Shown piece after piece: positions 1 to 8,569 of a stretch of 64,000 nt of DNA (within the stretch, counting starts at the first letter, position 1; each line of letters starts with the position of its first letter). The notes beneath the pieces are model-generated. The model was not told the DNA's origin. It did no database searches and saw only the letters and a list, made by a program, of their open reading frames with translations. This DNA comes from Candidatus Saccharimonadota bacterium. Its GTDB lineage: Bacteria; Patescibacteriota; Saccharimonadia; Saccharimonadales; Saccharimonadaceae. Position numbers and translations under genes: made by a program. The stretch is from positions 1 to 64,000 of the forward strand of contig CAJPQK010000003.1 in NCBI GenBank assembly GCA_905372835.1, given 5' to 3'.

Positions 1-1705
1 TAAACAGATAATCGGCTAGTAATTGGCGGATTTTGGTATCAGAAATCGGCAGGTCGCGGCCAAGATACAATTTCTCAATCGCCGCCTCCAACGGATCCGC
101 CAAATACCGCTCATCAATTTCTTGCTCGTACACACCCACCCGCACCTGCGGATCGAGGAAGAGGTTGCCGGAGTAGAGGATAGGGGTGACGGCTGCGCCA
201 CGCTCCTGCGCTGGAGTACTCTTTTCGCTTGCATCTCCACTGGAGATACTACGCGAGCGTTCGGCTGGAGCACTCGCTATTCGCGAATGCTCCACAGCCT
301 CCAGCGCAGGAGGTGCCGCAGTCGACGCGTTGGATGCGAGCGGTATCTCAGATTCCTTCTGAGTATATTCAAGCTGACTCGTCAAACTCTTTTTCTGAAG
401 GCTTTGCCTTTCCGGCGAGTGTGCGCCAAGAGCGCCAGCTAGATCAGTTGGCGGCGCGCCGGCCTGAAGAGAAAGATGTTTGCGAGACGGGCGAGCCACA
501 TCACCGCTTGCCAACAACATCCGAATCAGTGTCGTCTTACCAGCGCCATTACGGCCGCGCAGCTCAACCGCTTCGCCCTCACGCAAATCAATATTCACGC
601 CCTCAAACAATATCCGCTCGCCGACCCCAACCGCCGCGTCCTCAACCCGCACCAGCACATGCTGACTGCGACTGACCGCATCCTTCATCGATAGCCGAAT
701 GTTACGCGCCTTGAACTTGCCGTAGCGCTCAGCCGACTTATAATCAAGCTGCCCAGCCGACTGCTTGTCTATCCAAAACGTCGGCTTGTCCATCTCTGAT
801 AATTCCGCCAGCTCCGCCCGCGCTTCATTTTCCAGCCGCTTGAACTTCTGGATGGTGCCGGGGTTTCGCGACTTTTCCTTTAGCCGCTGATAATCCAGCA
901 CCTTTTGCCGAAGGTTGGTCATCCGCTTCTCAACTTGCTCAAAATTATTCATGCCCGCCGCCGTCGCCTGAGCGTTCTGCTTGAGGTAAGCATCATAATT
1001 ACCGCGGTAACTGACCGCTCGACCGTCTTTGAGCTCAACAATTCGATCCACCCGACCCAGCACATCGCGGTCGTGAGTGATGATCAGCATAGCCTGACGC
1101 GGCTGCGAACTCATCCAGTCGATAAATTGCTGCTTGGCTACATAATCCATGTGGTTGGTCGGCTCGTCAATCAGCGCCAAATGCGCCCCCGCATGCATAA
1201 TCTTCACGATCTCCACCAGCCGCTTCTGACCGCCCGACAGGGAACCAAGCGGCCGCTCGCCACACCCGCTCAGCTGAAAATTATCAAGCTCCCGCTCAAT
1301 CTTCTCCTCAATCTGATAAAAGCCTTTCTGGTCAAATCGCTCCAGCGCCTGCGTATATTCCTCAATCTTACGCATATTATCGCCCATGGTCTCGGGATAC
1401 TCATCAATAATTTTCTTTAAGGCCGCATATTCTGGCAGCCCCGCCAAGATGTAGCTCAGCACCGTCTGATCGCCCAAACCATGATGCTCCTGCGCGGTAC
1501 TAGCCACAGTAATGCCGCGCCGAAAAATCACCTCGCCAGTATAGTCAGTATCCGTGCCCGCCAAGATGCCAAACAACGTCGACTTGCCGACGCCATTGCG
1601 GCCGACCACGCCGACCTTCTCGCCATCATCCACACTAAACTTGACGTCGCGCATCAACGTCTTGTCGCCAAAACTTTTTTCGGTGATGTGGATGTCGGCT
1701 ATAAT
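1..1705 (-). CDS. ABC-F family ATPase (partial, 3' end outside window)
   Basis: Cytosolic ribosome-associated ATPase with two ABC domains and no membrane segment. Reading the minus strand, the first domain has Walker A GRNGVGKS (about residues 35-42), LSGGQ and a Walker B ending LIDEPTNH. A charged linker follows, then the second Walker A GRNGAGKT (near residue 382). ABC-F proteins act in the ribosomal E site (EttA/Uup type); which subtype this is cannot be said. There is no ATG at the expected start. A TACAAT box at 1712-1717 lies 6 nt before an in-frame ATT (1705), so a leaderless ATT or ATA start is inferred; the first ATG (1654) would cut off the first strand. After the second Walker A, about 90 extra residues encoded by palindrome-rich DNA (about 182-500) interrupt the domain before the strand VGVYEQE. 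The gene runs off the left edge. Confidence 0.85.
   Translation of the reverse strand, partial: MIADIHITEKSFGDKTLMRDVKFSVDDGEKVGVVGRNGVGKSTLFGILAGTDTDYTGEVIFRRGITVASTAQEHHGLGDQTVLSYILAGLPEYAALKKIIDEYPETMGDNMRKIEEYTQALERFDQKGFYQIEEKIERELDNFQLSGCGERPLGSLSGGQKRLVEIVKIMHAGAHLALIDEPTNHMDYVAKQQFIDWMSSQPRQAMLIITHDRDVLGRVDRIVELKDGRAVSYRGNYDAYLKQNAQATAAGMNNFEQVEKRMTNLRQKVLDYQRLKEKSRNPGTIQKFKRLENEARAELAELSEMDKPTFWIDKQSAGQLDYKSAERYGKFKARNIRLSMKDAVSRSQHVLVRVEDAAVGVGERILFEGVNIDLREGEAVELRGRNGAGKTTLIRMLLASGDVARPSRKHLSLQAGAPPTDLAGALGAHSPERQSLQKKSLTSQLEYTQKESEIPLASNASTAAPPALEAVEHSRIASAPAERSRSISSGDASEKSTPAQERGAAVTPILYSGNLFLDPQVRVGVYEQEIDERYLADPLEAAIEKLYLGRDLPISDTKIRQLLADYLF
203..312 (-). repeat. 110-bp palindromic element in frame inside the ABC-F gene (copy 1)
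   Basis: The element is bounded by CTCCTGCGCTGGAG (203-216) and its exact reverse complement CTCCAGCGCAGGAG (299-312). Each end is also a small near-palindrome. Inside, on the coding strand, are a stem GAGCA...TGCTC and a stem ATCTCC-AGT-GGAGAT. It is read in frame and encodes a peptide beginning PPALEAV, with AERS, ISSGD and SEKSTPA, and ending ERGA. A second copy of identical length, orientation and reading frame lies in der at 22942-23051. It behaves like the protein-coding palindromic repeats known from Rickettsia (RPE), but sequence identity with those was not seen. Confidence 0.85.
313..500 (-). repeat. Second palindrome-rich in-frame insertion in the ABC-F gene
   Basis: This stretch directly follows the 110-bp element and is also translated in frame, but matches no part of a normal ABC domain. 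It holds several short hairpins: CTCAGA/TCTGAG (347-363), AAGGC-TTT-GCCTT (398-410), GCCAGCT/AGTTGGC (434-452) and the palindrome GGCGCGCC. It is unlike the 110-bp element in sequence. It could be a second element type or a degraded composite. Boundaries are approximate, set by where ABC homology stops (after LLASGD) and resumes (before ILYSGN). Confidence 0.5.
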
Positions 1706-1790
1706 TGGGCTATTGTAGCACAAATCCTACCCCAGAAGAGGCCACACATTTCTATAGAACAACACGCAGCGCACCTGCTATAATAAAACC

Positions 1791-2267
1791 ATGCCAAAGT
1801 CAAAAACCAAAAAGCCAGTTGCACAGTCCGTCGTTAATCGCCGGGCCAGGTTTGATTATGAATTAGGCGAGGAAATAATTGCCGGGCTGGTTTTGACAGG
1901 AATGGAAGTACGCGCCGCCAGGGAAGGCCACGTCCAGTTAAAAGGTGCTTTCGTCAGTTTGAAAAATGGCGAATTATGGCTGAACAATGCCAGTTTTTCG
2001 CTGCGGCTGAACGAGCGCGGGCAAGCAAATACCCGCAGCGTCGACACCTCGGCGCGGAAATTATTAGTCAGCAAGCGGCAATTAGCAAACTTTACCGAGG
2101 CAAAAAAGCAGGGCATGACCATCGTGCCGACGAAATTATTGACCAGCGGCAAATTTATCAAGATTACCATCGCCCTTGGTAAAGGCAAAAAAACTTACGA
2201 CAAGCGCGAGACTATCAAACGCCGCGACCAGGACAGAGAAACCAGGCGGCTCATCGCCAACCGATAA
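1791..2267 (+). CDS. smpB: SsrA-binding protein SmpB
   Basis: SmpB binds tmRNA and delivers it with EF-Tu to stalled ribosomes (trans-translation). The 158-aa length is typical. Visible family features are the N-terminal ARFDYELGEEIIAGLVLTG, the GxEVRAAREGHVQLKGAFV stretch, and the basic C-terminal tail (KGKKTYDKRETIKRRD) that mimics codon-anticodon pairing in the A site. TATAAT ends 6 nt before the ATG, so the mRNA is probably leaderless. The promoter region is shared with the divergent ABC-F gene. No tmRNA gene was recognised in the window. Confidence 0.97.
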   Translation: MPKSKTKKPVAQSVVNRRARFDYELGEEIIAGLVLTGMEVRAAREGHVQLKGAFVSLKNGELWLNNASFSLRLNERGQANTRSVDTSARKLLVSKRQLANFTEAKKQGMTIVPTKLLTSGKFIKITIALGKGKKTYDKRETIKRRDQDRETRRLIANR

Positions 2268-2273
2268 ATTTGC

Positions 2274-2295
2274 CAGAAAATCCCGGCATTTTCTG
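2274..2295. terminator. Hairpin between convergent smpB and glycosyltransferase genes
   Basis: A perfect 8-bp stem CAGAAAAT/ATTTTCTG with a 6-nt loop sits between two convergent stop codons. Neither side has a long T tract, so it is at best a weak bidirectional terminator. Confidence 0.45.
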
Positions 2296-2312
2296 AAGAC
2301 TCCATCCTCGAC

Positions 2313-3614
2313 TTATTCCAAATTTTTCCGCGTCTCTATCAGGCTTTGGTAGAGTTTTTCGAGCTTCTTCACCTGGCTACGCTCAGTAAATTTACGGGCA
2401 AGCTTTTTACTTTCAGCGCTAAATTCCGTCTGTTTTTTCGGGCTTTTTAGAATTGAGATTACTTTTTCAGCCACGCTTTCTGGAGTATTTTCTGCAAAAT
2501 AGCCATTAATTCCATCCCTCACGACCTCGGAAACTTCCGTATCAATAATCACAATTGGCTTGCCGGCGTGCGCAGCTTCATGCAGAACCCAGCCCTGAGT
2601 GTCTTTTAACGATGGAAAAGTAAACACCTTCATCACTTCATATGCCACGCCTAAATCTTCGCGCGGCATAGCACCCGTAAACACAATCCTATCCGCGAAA
2701 TTCGTTTCCGCAGCCATTTTTTCCAAAGTCTGACGATATTCAAAGTCGCCGACAAACAATAGTTTAGACTTCGGCCTGGCTGACGCGATAAACTTGTCAA
2801 ACGCCTCAATGAGAATCGGCAAATTCTTCTCCTCGCCTAAGCGCCCCACAAAACCAAATACTTCATCCTTTTCGCGCAAGCCCCATTGTTTCCGAAACTC
2901 TTTTATCCGCTCCGTCTTCGGTTTCGGCAAAGCGTTAACCCCGTTTGGCATTAAAGTGATCTTATAGCTGTAATCCTCCGTTTGCCAAGATTGCAACTGG
3001 TCGCGGCTTTTACGCGACAGCGCGATAACCGCATCCGCCTTGCTGTATAGAATAGTAATAACGCGCTCAATGATATCTTTATTCCATTTTGTTACGCCGT
3101 TGCGCGGACGATATAGCTTGGCAACCTCTAATAAATCCTGACCATTCAACTTAACAGATAGCGGAAAAATAATTCCCGCCAAGGCCAAAGCTCCCGGCAA
3201 AACCGCTGGATAATGATCGACAAATTCATACAAGTCAGTGCAATGCTGAACAACAAGCGGAATATTATTTTTATTCGCCGCCCTTACGCCCAATAGTCCA
3301 ATTTGCGACGGCGTAAAAATATGAACAACATCCAGATTCATATTAGCAATTTGACGCTGCACCACCGGAGGGAAGAATACCGACGTATCATAATCATCAA
3401 AAAACGCACCCTTAATTGAGCGAAAACGGATAATCCGGCTATTGTCGTCTTCGTGAAGTAGTTCAGCTTGCTTAGATGGACTAATAGACTTCGCAGGACA
3501 AAAGACATAGACCTCATGCCCTAAAGCCTCCAGCTCGCGCTTTAGCGACTCGACTACATAAACGATACCATTGATAGACGGCCTATAGCTATCCGTAAAA
3601 AGTCCTATCCTCAT
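2313..3614 (-). CDS. GT4 family glycosyltransferase
   Basis: GT-B fold glycosyltransferase of family 4, probably working at the inner membrane face on glycolipid or cell-surface glycan. The N-terminus MRIGLFTDSYRPSINGIV carries the typical acceptor-side loop of the alpha-mannosyl/glucosyl-transferases that act on diacylglycerol. The donor site includes GFVGRLGEEKN and the E-x7-E region (FTFPSLKDTQGWVLHEA). Start chosen at the ATG at 3614 because TATAAT lies 6 nt upstream and homology begins there; a longer frame upstream is non-homologous. It lies 16 nt after a second GT4 gene on the same strand, so the two probably serve one glycan pathway. Sugar and acceptor are unknown. Confidence 0.88.
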   Translation of the reverse strand: MRIGLFTDSYRPSINGIVYVVESLKRELEALGHEVYVFCPAKSISPSKQAELLHEDDNSRIIRFRSIKGAFFDDYDTSVFFPPVVQRQIANMNLDVVHIFTPSQIGLLGVRAANKNNIPLVVQHCTDLYEFVDHYPAVLPGALALAGIIFPLSVKLNGQDLLEVAKLYRPRNGVTKWNKDIIERVITILYSKADAVIALSRKSRDQLQSWQTEDYSYKITLMPNGVNALPKPKTERIKEFRKQWGLREKDEVFGFVGRLGEEKNLPILIEAFDKFIASARPKSKLLFVGDFEYRQTLEKMAAETNFADRIVFTGAMPREDLGVAYEVMKVFTFPSLKDTQGWVLHEAAHAGKPIVIIDTEVSEVVRDGINGYFAENTPESVAEKVISILKSPKKQTEFSAESKKLARKFTERSQVKKLEKLYQSLIETRKNLE

Positions 3615-3630
3615 AGTCTCATTATACCAT

Positions 3631-4653
3631 TTATAGCAAAGATCGATAAAACTCGACCAACCGCTCAGCACCAGCACTGCTGTCAAATCTCTTCGCAATC
3701 CGTTTAGCTCCGCGCTGCGCCTCACTATACGCCTGCTTATCTCGGTGTAGCATATTAATCAAATTTAAGAACTCATCGTCCGTTTTTGCCATAATAGCGT
3801 CGCCCTTAAATGTATCATCATATTGAGGAATATCGCGTAGAACAATTGGCAATTCAGCACCAGCAGCTTCTAAGACGCACATAGGGTGGTTTTCTTGCAT
3901 AGCAGGAAGAACAAACAAGTCAGTAGCCACATAATAATCCCTAACATCCTCCAGAGGAATAACGCCAGTCACCGTAAGGTTATCGGGGGCACTTTTTATC
4001 ATATGCTGCATAGCACTATGATCGGCTCCCAAATTCTTAAACGGAATTCCTCCCACCCAAAAGAATTTTACGTCCGGCATTTGCTTGGCGGCTTTTATTA
4101 ATACATCAAGCCGCTTACGCGGTTGTACTTGACCATTGCCCATTACCACGAAATCGCCATCTTTCAAGCCCAGCTTTTTTCGTACCATTTTCTTTTCCGC
4201 AGCAGTATGTTTATACCTCGACATGTCAATTGTATTGTAAAACACCTTAGTTTTAGGAACATTCATATCATTTATAAGCTCTTCGGCAACCATACCAGAA
4301 CAGGCCAAAACCAAATCCGCTTTCCTGTAAAAGAACTTTAACCACATTTTACCTAAAGGTTTCCAATATCTTGCTCCCTTAATCGAGCCGACGAAACTAT
4401 CTGGCACAAGATGAGCTGAAACTACTTTCTTACCACCTTTCTTTATCAATCGTCGAAAAGAATACAGCCCCATGGTTTGGATATGAATTATATCGGCAGG
4501 ACGATCGGTATTCACCTCAACATCAACATCTTTTCTTTTACGCAGCGCGTCCGTAATCTCCTTATATGCCGTATGTACACCATGGCCCTGAACAGTAAAC
4601 TCGCTTTCGGAAATCATATTAACAGTCAACTTCTTGCTATTGTTATTACTCAT
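3631..4653 (-). CDS. GT4 family glycosyltransferase (short)
   Basis: 340-aa GT-B glycosyltransferase. The N-terminal domain has the glycine-rich GHGVHTAYKEI loop. The C-terminal nucleotide-sugar domain has GNGQVQPRKR and FVLPAMQENHPMCVLEAAG, the E-x7-E type donor site. TATACT ends 6 nt before the ATG, indicating a leaderless message. It is transcribed towards the neighbouring GT4 gene. Donor and acceptor cannot be told from sequence. Confidence 0.85.
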   Translation of the reverse strand: MSNNNSKKLTVNMISESEFTVQGHGVHTAYKEITDALRKRKDVDVEVNTDRPADIIHIQTMGLYSFRRLIKKGGKKVVSAHLVPDSFVGSIKGARYWKPLGKMWLKFFYRKADLVLACSGMVAEELINDMNVPKTKVFYNTIDMSRYKHTAAEKKMVRKKLGLKDGDFVVMGNGQVQPRKRLDVLIKAAKQMPDVKFFWVGGIPFKNLGADHSAMQHMIKSAPDNLTVTGVIPLEDVRDYYVATDLFVLPAMQENHPMCVLEAAGAELPIVLRDIPQYDDTFKGDAIMAKTDDEFLNLINMLHRDKQAYSEAQRGAKRIAKRFDSSAGAERLVEFYRSLL

Positions 4654-4670
4654 AGCTACAGTATATCAAA

Positions 4671-5474
4671 CTATTCTTCTGACAATATCAGCTTAGAGAT
4701 CAATTCCGGACTATCCAGCACCGACAAATGTCCTGTATTAAGCTCCACAAATTTATCAATTTTCACCCCAGTAGCACCAATAGGACGAGTAATTTTATCA
4801 AATTTTCCCACGATCAATCCCGTAAATTTACTCTCAGGAATAACCATTTTCTCCATCCTGGAAACATCTCGTGCAATTTTCGCCTGTTCCAAATATTGCC
4901 GAGATGTCACACGCGTTTTTCTTGCCAGCCACTTTATTAAGCTTATTGTGCTTTTTTGTCTATTTCTTATCAAGCACATTCCGCGAAATACTGAAAAATA
5001 ATAGTTTAAATAGATGTGTTTATTTATCCAACGAACATGATATAAGAACGAAGAAGAAATCTTTGTTACAATTGGCGTTTCAAACGGAGGGTTGATATAC
5101 CAAATCTTTGGACATCCTGTCTTACTAGCCGCCAAGCAGCCCAGTGAATGAGCTACTATCTCATTAATCGGTAGGTCTCTTTGCTTAAAAGCTGGCAACA
5201 AATTTCTTGCCCAATGTTCAATATTACTAACTTCCATATTCGAAATCAACTGACTTTTACCATGTGATGGCAAATCAACAAACAATAAATTTGCATCATC
5301 TCTTAAACGGTAGGCCAGCGGAATCATCCCGTGAAAATCACCTCCTATACCATGAATTAGCAAGATAGTCTTATTTGAATTACCATTATAGAAATAATAG
5401 GCGGTTCTCACGCCTCCCACATTTATAAAATCGCTTGAAATTTTACTTAAAAACTCATCATACATTAACGGCAT
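4671..5474 (-). CDS. Alpha/beta hydrolase
   Basis: Alpha/beta-hydrolase fold protein of about 267 aa. It has the oxyanion-hole segment LLIHGIGGDFHG, the nucleophile elbow AHSLGCLA (serine) and a late histidine in NTGHLSVLDSP. The substrate is unknown. An ATG at 5480 lies only 3 nt after TATAAT and would be upstream of the transcript start, so the next ATG (5474) is preferred. The gene is visibly more A/T-rich than its neighbours, which may mean recent acquisition. It lies upstream of the two glycosyltransferases on the same strand. Confidence 0.75.
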   Translation of the reverse strand: MPLMYDEFLSKISSDFINVGGVRTAYYFYNGNSNKTILLIHGIGGDFHGMIPLAYRLRDDANLLFVDLPSHGKSQLISNMEVSNIEHWARNLLPAFKQRDLPINEIVAHSLGCLAASKTGCPKIWYINPPFETPIVTKISSSFLYHVRWINKHIYLNYYFSVFRGMCLIRNRQKSTISLIKWLARKTRVTSRQYLEQAKIARDVSRMEKMVIPESKFTGLIVGKFDKITRPIGATGVKIDKFVELNTGHLSVLDSPELISKLILSEE

Positions 5475-5510
5475 CTTCATTAAATTATAGCACCACGGTA
5501 TAATAGCTAT

Positions 5511-6311
5511 ATGAAGCTATTTTCCTGGAACGTCAATGGTATCCGCGCTGTCGTCAACAAGGGCGAGTTTGCCCGATTTCTGCAAACCTACAATCCGGAT
5601 ATCGTATGCCTGCAAGAAACCAAGGCTGCCCGCGACCAGGTGGAAATTGACTTACCAGAGTATCACGAGCATTTCTATTCAGCCGCCAAAAAGGGCTATT
5701 CCGGCACGGCGATTTTGTCGAAAATCCGGCCGCTACACTGGCGCGACGGGCTACCGCCGGCTATCATCGAGCGGTTCAATTTGACCGGCGATCAATACGG
5801 CAACCCGGCGGACGAGGGGCGCATCATCACTGCCGAGTTCGACGATTTCTGGGTGGTGACCTGTTATACGCCAAATTCGAAAGGGGATTTGAGCCGGCTG
5901 AGTTTGCGCCATGACCAGTGGGATCCGGCAGTGCTGGCGTATCTGGAAGAATTGGAGCTAGTCAAGCCATTACTGTACTGCGGCGATATGAACGTAGCGC
6001 ATCAAGAAATTGACCTGGCAAATCCAAAGCCTAATGTCGGCAAGCACGGCTTCACTGACGAGGAGCGAGAAGGCTTTCAGAATTATCTAGACGCTGGATT
6101 TGTCGACACCTTCCGGGCAGCTTTCCCTGACAAGATCGAGGCTTACACCTGGTGGACGCACTGGGCCAACGCCCGGGCGCGTAATGTCGGCTGGCGGATC
6201 GACTATTGGCTGGCATCGCGTGAAATCGCTGGGCATATCAAAAATCCTGAGATCCACACCGAACAAATGGGCAGCGACCACTGCCCGGTGAGCATTGAGG
6301 TTGAGGTATGA
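5511..6311 (+). CDS. xth: Exodeoxyribonuclease III (AP endonuclease)
   Basis: Base-excision repair enzyme cutting at abasic sites. 266 aa, normal length. Metal and catalytic motifs are all present: SWNVNGIRAV, LQETKA, CYTPNSKGDLSRL, CGDMNVAHQEIDL, and the terminal GSDHCPVSIE. TATAAT lies 6 nt before the ATG (leaderless). The stop codon overlaps the start of the next gene (ATGA), so the VanY-like pseudogene was probably translated by coupling. Confidence 0.96.
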   Translation: MKLFSWNVNGIRAVVNKGEFARFLQTYNPDIVCLQETKAARDQVEIDLPEYHEHFYSAAKKGYSGTAILSKIRPLHWRDGLPPAIIERFNLTGDQYGNPADEGRIITAEFDDFWVVTCYTPNSKGDLSRLSLRHDQWDPAVLAYLEELELVKPLLYCGDMNVAHQEIDLANPKPNVGKHGFTDEEREGFQNYLDAGFVDTFRAAFPDKIEAYTWWTHWANARARNVGWRIDYWLASREIAGHIKNPEIHTEQMGSDHCPVSIEVEV

Positions 6312-7184
6312 AGATCACCAAGCGCTCAAGTGAACGCAAGCTACTCATCAGCATTGGGGCTGTGTTGGTTGTCGCCGGTAGCGCTGTAGCAACTTATTTC
6401 ACCCTCCATCACTTCAATCCGCCGCACGCCACTACCCAGCAGCCAATTAGCAAAGAGCGGCCCGCGCCAGCACCCAAAGAAAAAACTCCCGACAGCCAGA
6501 AGACTCCAGCGCCAGCCGCGTCGACCATCGCTCTGCCAAATGCTGCTACGCCGATCCCCGCCCACATTGTCAACAACGCCGATGATGCTGATCTCTGGAA
6601 AATTGCTAACAAATCTCGAGCCTTCGCCAATCCTCGCTATCAGCCAAGCGACCTCCGCCTCGTCAGCGTACCGACATTACCCGGCCGCGGCCAAGACGAG
6701 CGCTCGCTCCGCGCCGTCCTCATGCCTGATCTCGAGAAATTAGTCGCCGCTGCCCGCGCCGCCGGCGTCACCCTCCGCGTCGGCTCAGGCTACCGCAGTT
6801 ACGCCACCCAAGCCTCGCTCTTCGTTAGCTACGTCCGCCAGCACGGTGAGGCCGCAGCCAGCCGCTTTAGCTCCCGCCCCGGACACAGCGAGCACCAATC
6901 AGGCCTAGCCGTTGACTTCGCTGGCGCCGACCAAACCTGTTGGGTAGATGATTGTTTCGAACGAACCGCCGCCGGTAAATGGCTGGCCGCCCACGCTCAT
7001 GAAATACGGCTTTATCCTGCGCTATCCGAAGGGCAAGGAAAAAATCACCGGCTATCAGTACGAGCCATGGCATTTTCGCTACGTTGGACGGGAACTAGCG
7101 GGCGCCTTACAGCAGTCGGGCTTGACGATGGAAGAGGCTTGGCCATACATTGAAAAGGCAGCAAGCGAAATCAAACAAAAATAA
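6308..7184 (+). pseudogene. VanY-type D-Ala-D-Ala carboxypeptidase, frameshifted
   Basis: Membrane-anchored peptidoglycan carboxypeptidase of the VanY/M15 family. An N-terminal transmembrane segment and a Pro/Lys/Thr linker are followed by GSGYRSYATQ and the zinc motif GHSEHQSGLAVD. After KWLAAHAH the reading frame breaks near 6994-6998. The rest of the domain (YGFILRYPKGKEKI, EPWHFRYVG) continues in the next frame to 7184. One extra G relative to the intact paralogue would explain it. The uninterrupted first frame ends at 7153 with unrelated sequence. It may be a genuine inactivation, a sequencing error, or slippage in a run of A's. The next gene is an intact paralogue. Confidence 0.85.
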
Positions 7185-7273
7185 TTTTTATCATCGTCAT
7201 GATTCCGACGCTCATCCACCAAACGTATCAAATTAATCTAGCAAAAACCACCCAATAGCGTATAATACATATC

Positions 7274-8101
7274 ATGTATAAGGGCGGGAAAAATATATTT
7301 ACTTATTTATTAGCAATGGTTTTATCGGCGTGGGTAACTTTTACGTTTTTGGTGATTAACGGCACATACGAAACCAACTATGCATACGACCGAATTCAAG
7401 CGCAGATAGCAGCCCAACCAACCGTTTCGCCAGTGAAAACCGTTACTTTTGCTGGTGCCAATAATACGCAATTGAAGTTAAAAATCCCATCACAAAAATT
7501 GTTAAAAACCAGCGGTATTTGGGCTTACGTATCAAAAACCCAGGGAATTAGCGAAGATTACCAGCCGAAATTAGCAAATCTGGCAGTCGAGCACGGCGAC
7601 TGGTTGGAAGATAAGCGGGCCAGCGCCATAATCCAGCCGGAACTAAAAGACATGTTTGCTGCCGCCAAAGCTGCTAAAAACGACCTGATCGTGACCAGCG
7701 CCTACCGCTCGGCTGCCAACCAGAAAAAACTCGTCGCCGAATCGAAAGCCAAAAGCGGCGCCGCTTACACCGAAAAATACGTTAATCAAGCAGGGCACAG
7801 CGAGCATCAGCTTGGCCTAGCGGTTGATTTATCCAGCTTTGATAAAGACTGCAAAGCCAATTTCTCCCGCTGCAGCCTGAAAAAGGAAACTGCCGCCTGG
7901 CTGGCGAACAATTCTTACAAATACGGCTTTATTCTGCGCTACCCGGAAGGTAAAGAAGACCTCACTGGCATAGAAGCCGAAAGCTGGCACTTCCGTTACG
8001 TCGGTAAAGATATGGCGAAATTAGTCCGCGACTCAGGATTGACCTTTGATGAAATATATAAAAAGATTTCCGGAAACGATAAAAATTACAATCAAAAATA
8101 G
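7274..8101 (+). CDS. VanY-type D-Ala-D-Ala carboxypeptidase
   Basis: Intact 275-aa paralogue of the preceding broken gene. It has an N-terminal signal anchor (YLLAMVLSAWVTFTFLVI), then TSAYRSAANQ, GHSEHQLGLAVDL and ESWHFRYVG. Together these supply the M15B zinc ligands and catalytic residues. It would trim terminal D-Ala from peptidoglycan stems outside the membrane. Whether the target is its own wall or the host's cannot be told. TATAAT ends 7 nt before the ATG. Confidence 0.9.
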   Translation: MYKGGKNIFTYLLAMVLSAWVTFTFLVINGTYETNYAYDRIQAQIAAQPTVSPVKTVTFAGANNTQLKLKIPSQKLLKTSGIWAYVSKTQGISEDYQPKLANLAVEHGDWLEDKRASAIIQPELKDMFAAAKAAKNDLIVTSAYRSAANQKKLVAESKAKSGAAYTEKYVNQAGHSEHQLGLAVDLSSFDKDCKANFSRCSLKKETAAWLANNSYKYGFILRYPEGKEDLTGIEAESWHFRYVGKDMAKLVRDSGLTFDEIYKKISGNDKNYNQK

Positions 8102-8143
8102 AAAAAACAGAACCGTAAGATATCCAGAATATTCAGCCGTGCG

Positions 8144-8512
8144 CTACTTGGTAATAAATTCCTCTTCGATAAGAATCGTTAATTCGTATAATTTTTGGAC
8201 ACCGTTTTCCAATTGGTAATAATAGCGAATATAAAACAATTCCAAAGTAAACAGTGCTAGCACCATAATTCCAGACAAAACCGTCAGCAATCCGTCAATA
8301 GTCAACGACGATAGCCAGAAGAACATTCCTAGCGCACAAAGACACAACAGAGCAAAGAAGAATGTCACCAACAAATGCACCAGCCGCTCATGTTGAAACT
8401 CGGTAATTCGAGCATGATGGAACCGCGCCAAATCACGCAAATCTTCTTTATTTTTAGCTTTTTTTAAGCGAATTTTGACGGCTTGTTTGTGAGTCAGCAT
8501 TTGCTTATACAT
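8144..8512 (-). CDS. Small two-TM membrane protein, unknown function
   Basis: About 122 aa. A basic, helical N-terminus (MYKQMLTHKQAVKIRLKKAK) is followed by two hydrophobic segments (LLVTFFFALLCLCALGMFF and LLTVLSGIMVLALFTLELF) and an acidic tail. The start is set at 8512 because TATACT lies 6 nt upstream; the longer frame runs into the divergent gene. It resembles small 2TM proteins with cytosolic ends. No family was recognised. Confidence 0.6.
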   Translation of the reverse strand: MYKQMLTHKQAVKIRLKKAKNKEDLRDLARFHHARITEFQHERLVHLLVTFFFALLCLCALGMFFWLSSLTIDGLLTVLSGIMVLALFTLELFYIRYYYQLENGVQKLYELTILIEEEFITK

Positions 8513-8569
8513 AAGCAGAGTATAGCTCGAAATGCGCAAATCGACAAATAGATACGCTACAATAAACAT

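Noticed and set aside
905..1420. Plus-strand open frames over the first 1.7 kb
   Set aside because: They are antisense shadows of the minus-strand ABC-F gene, which has all the expected motifs.
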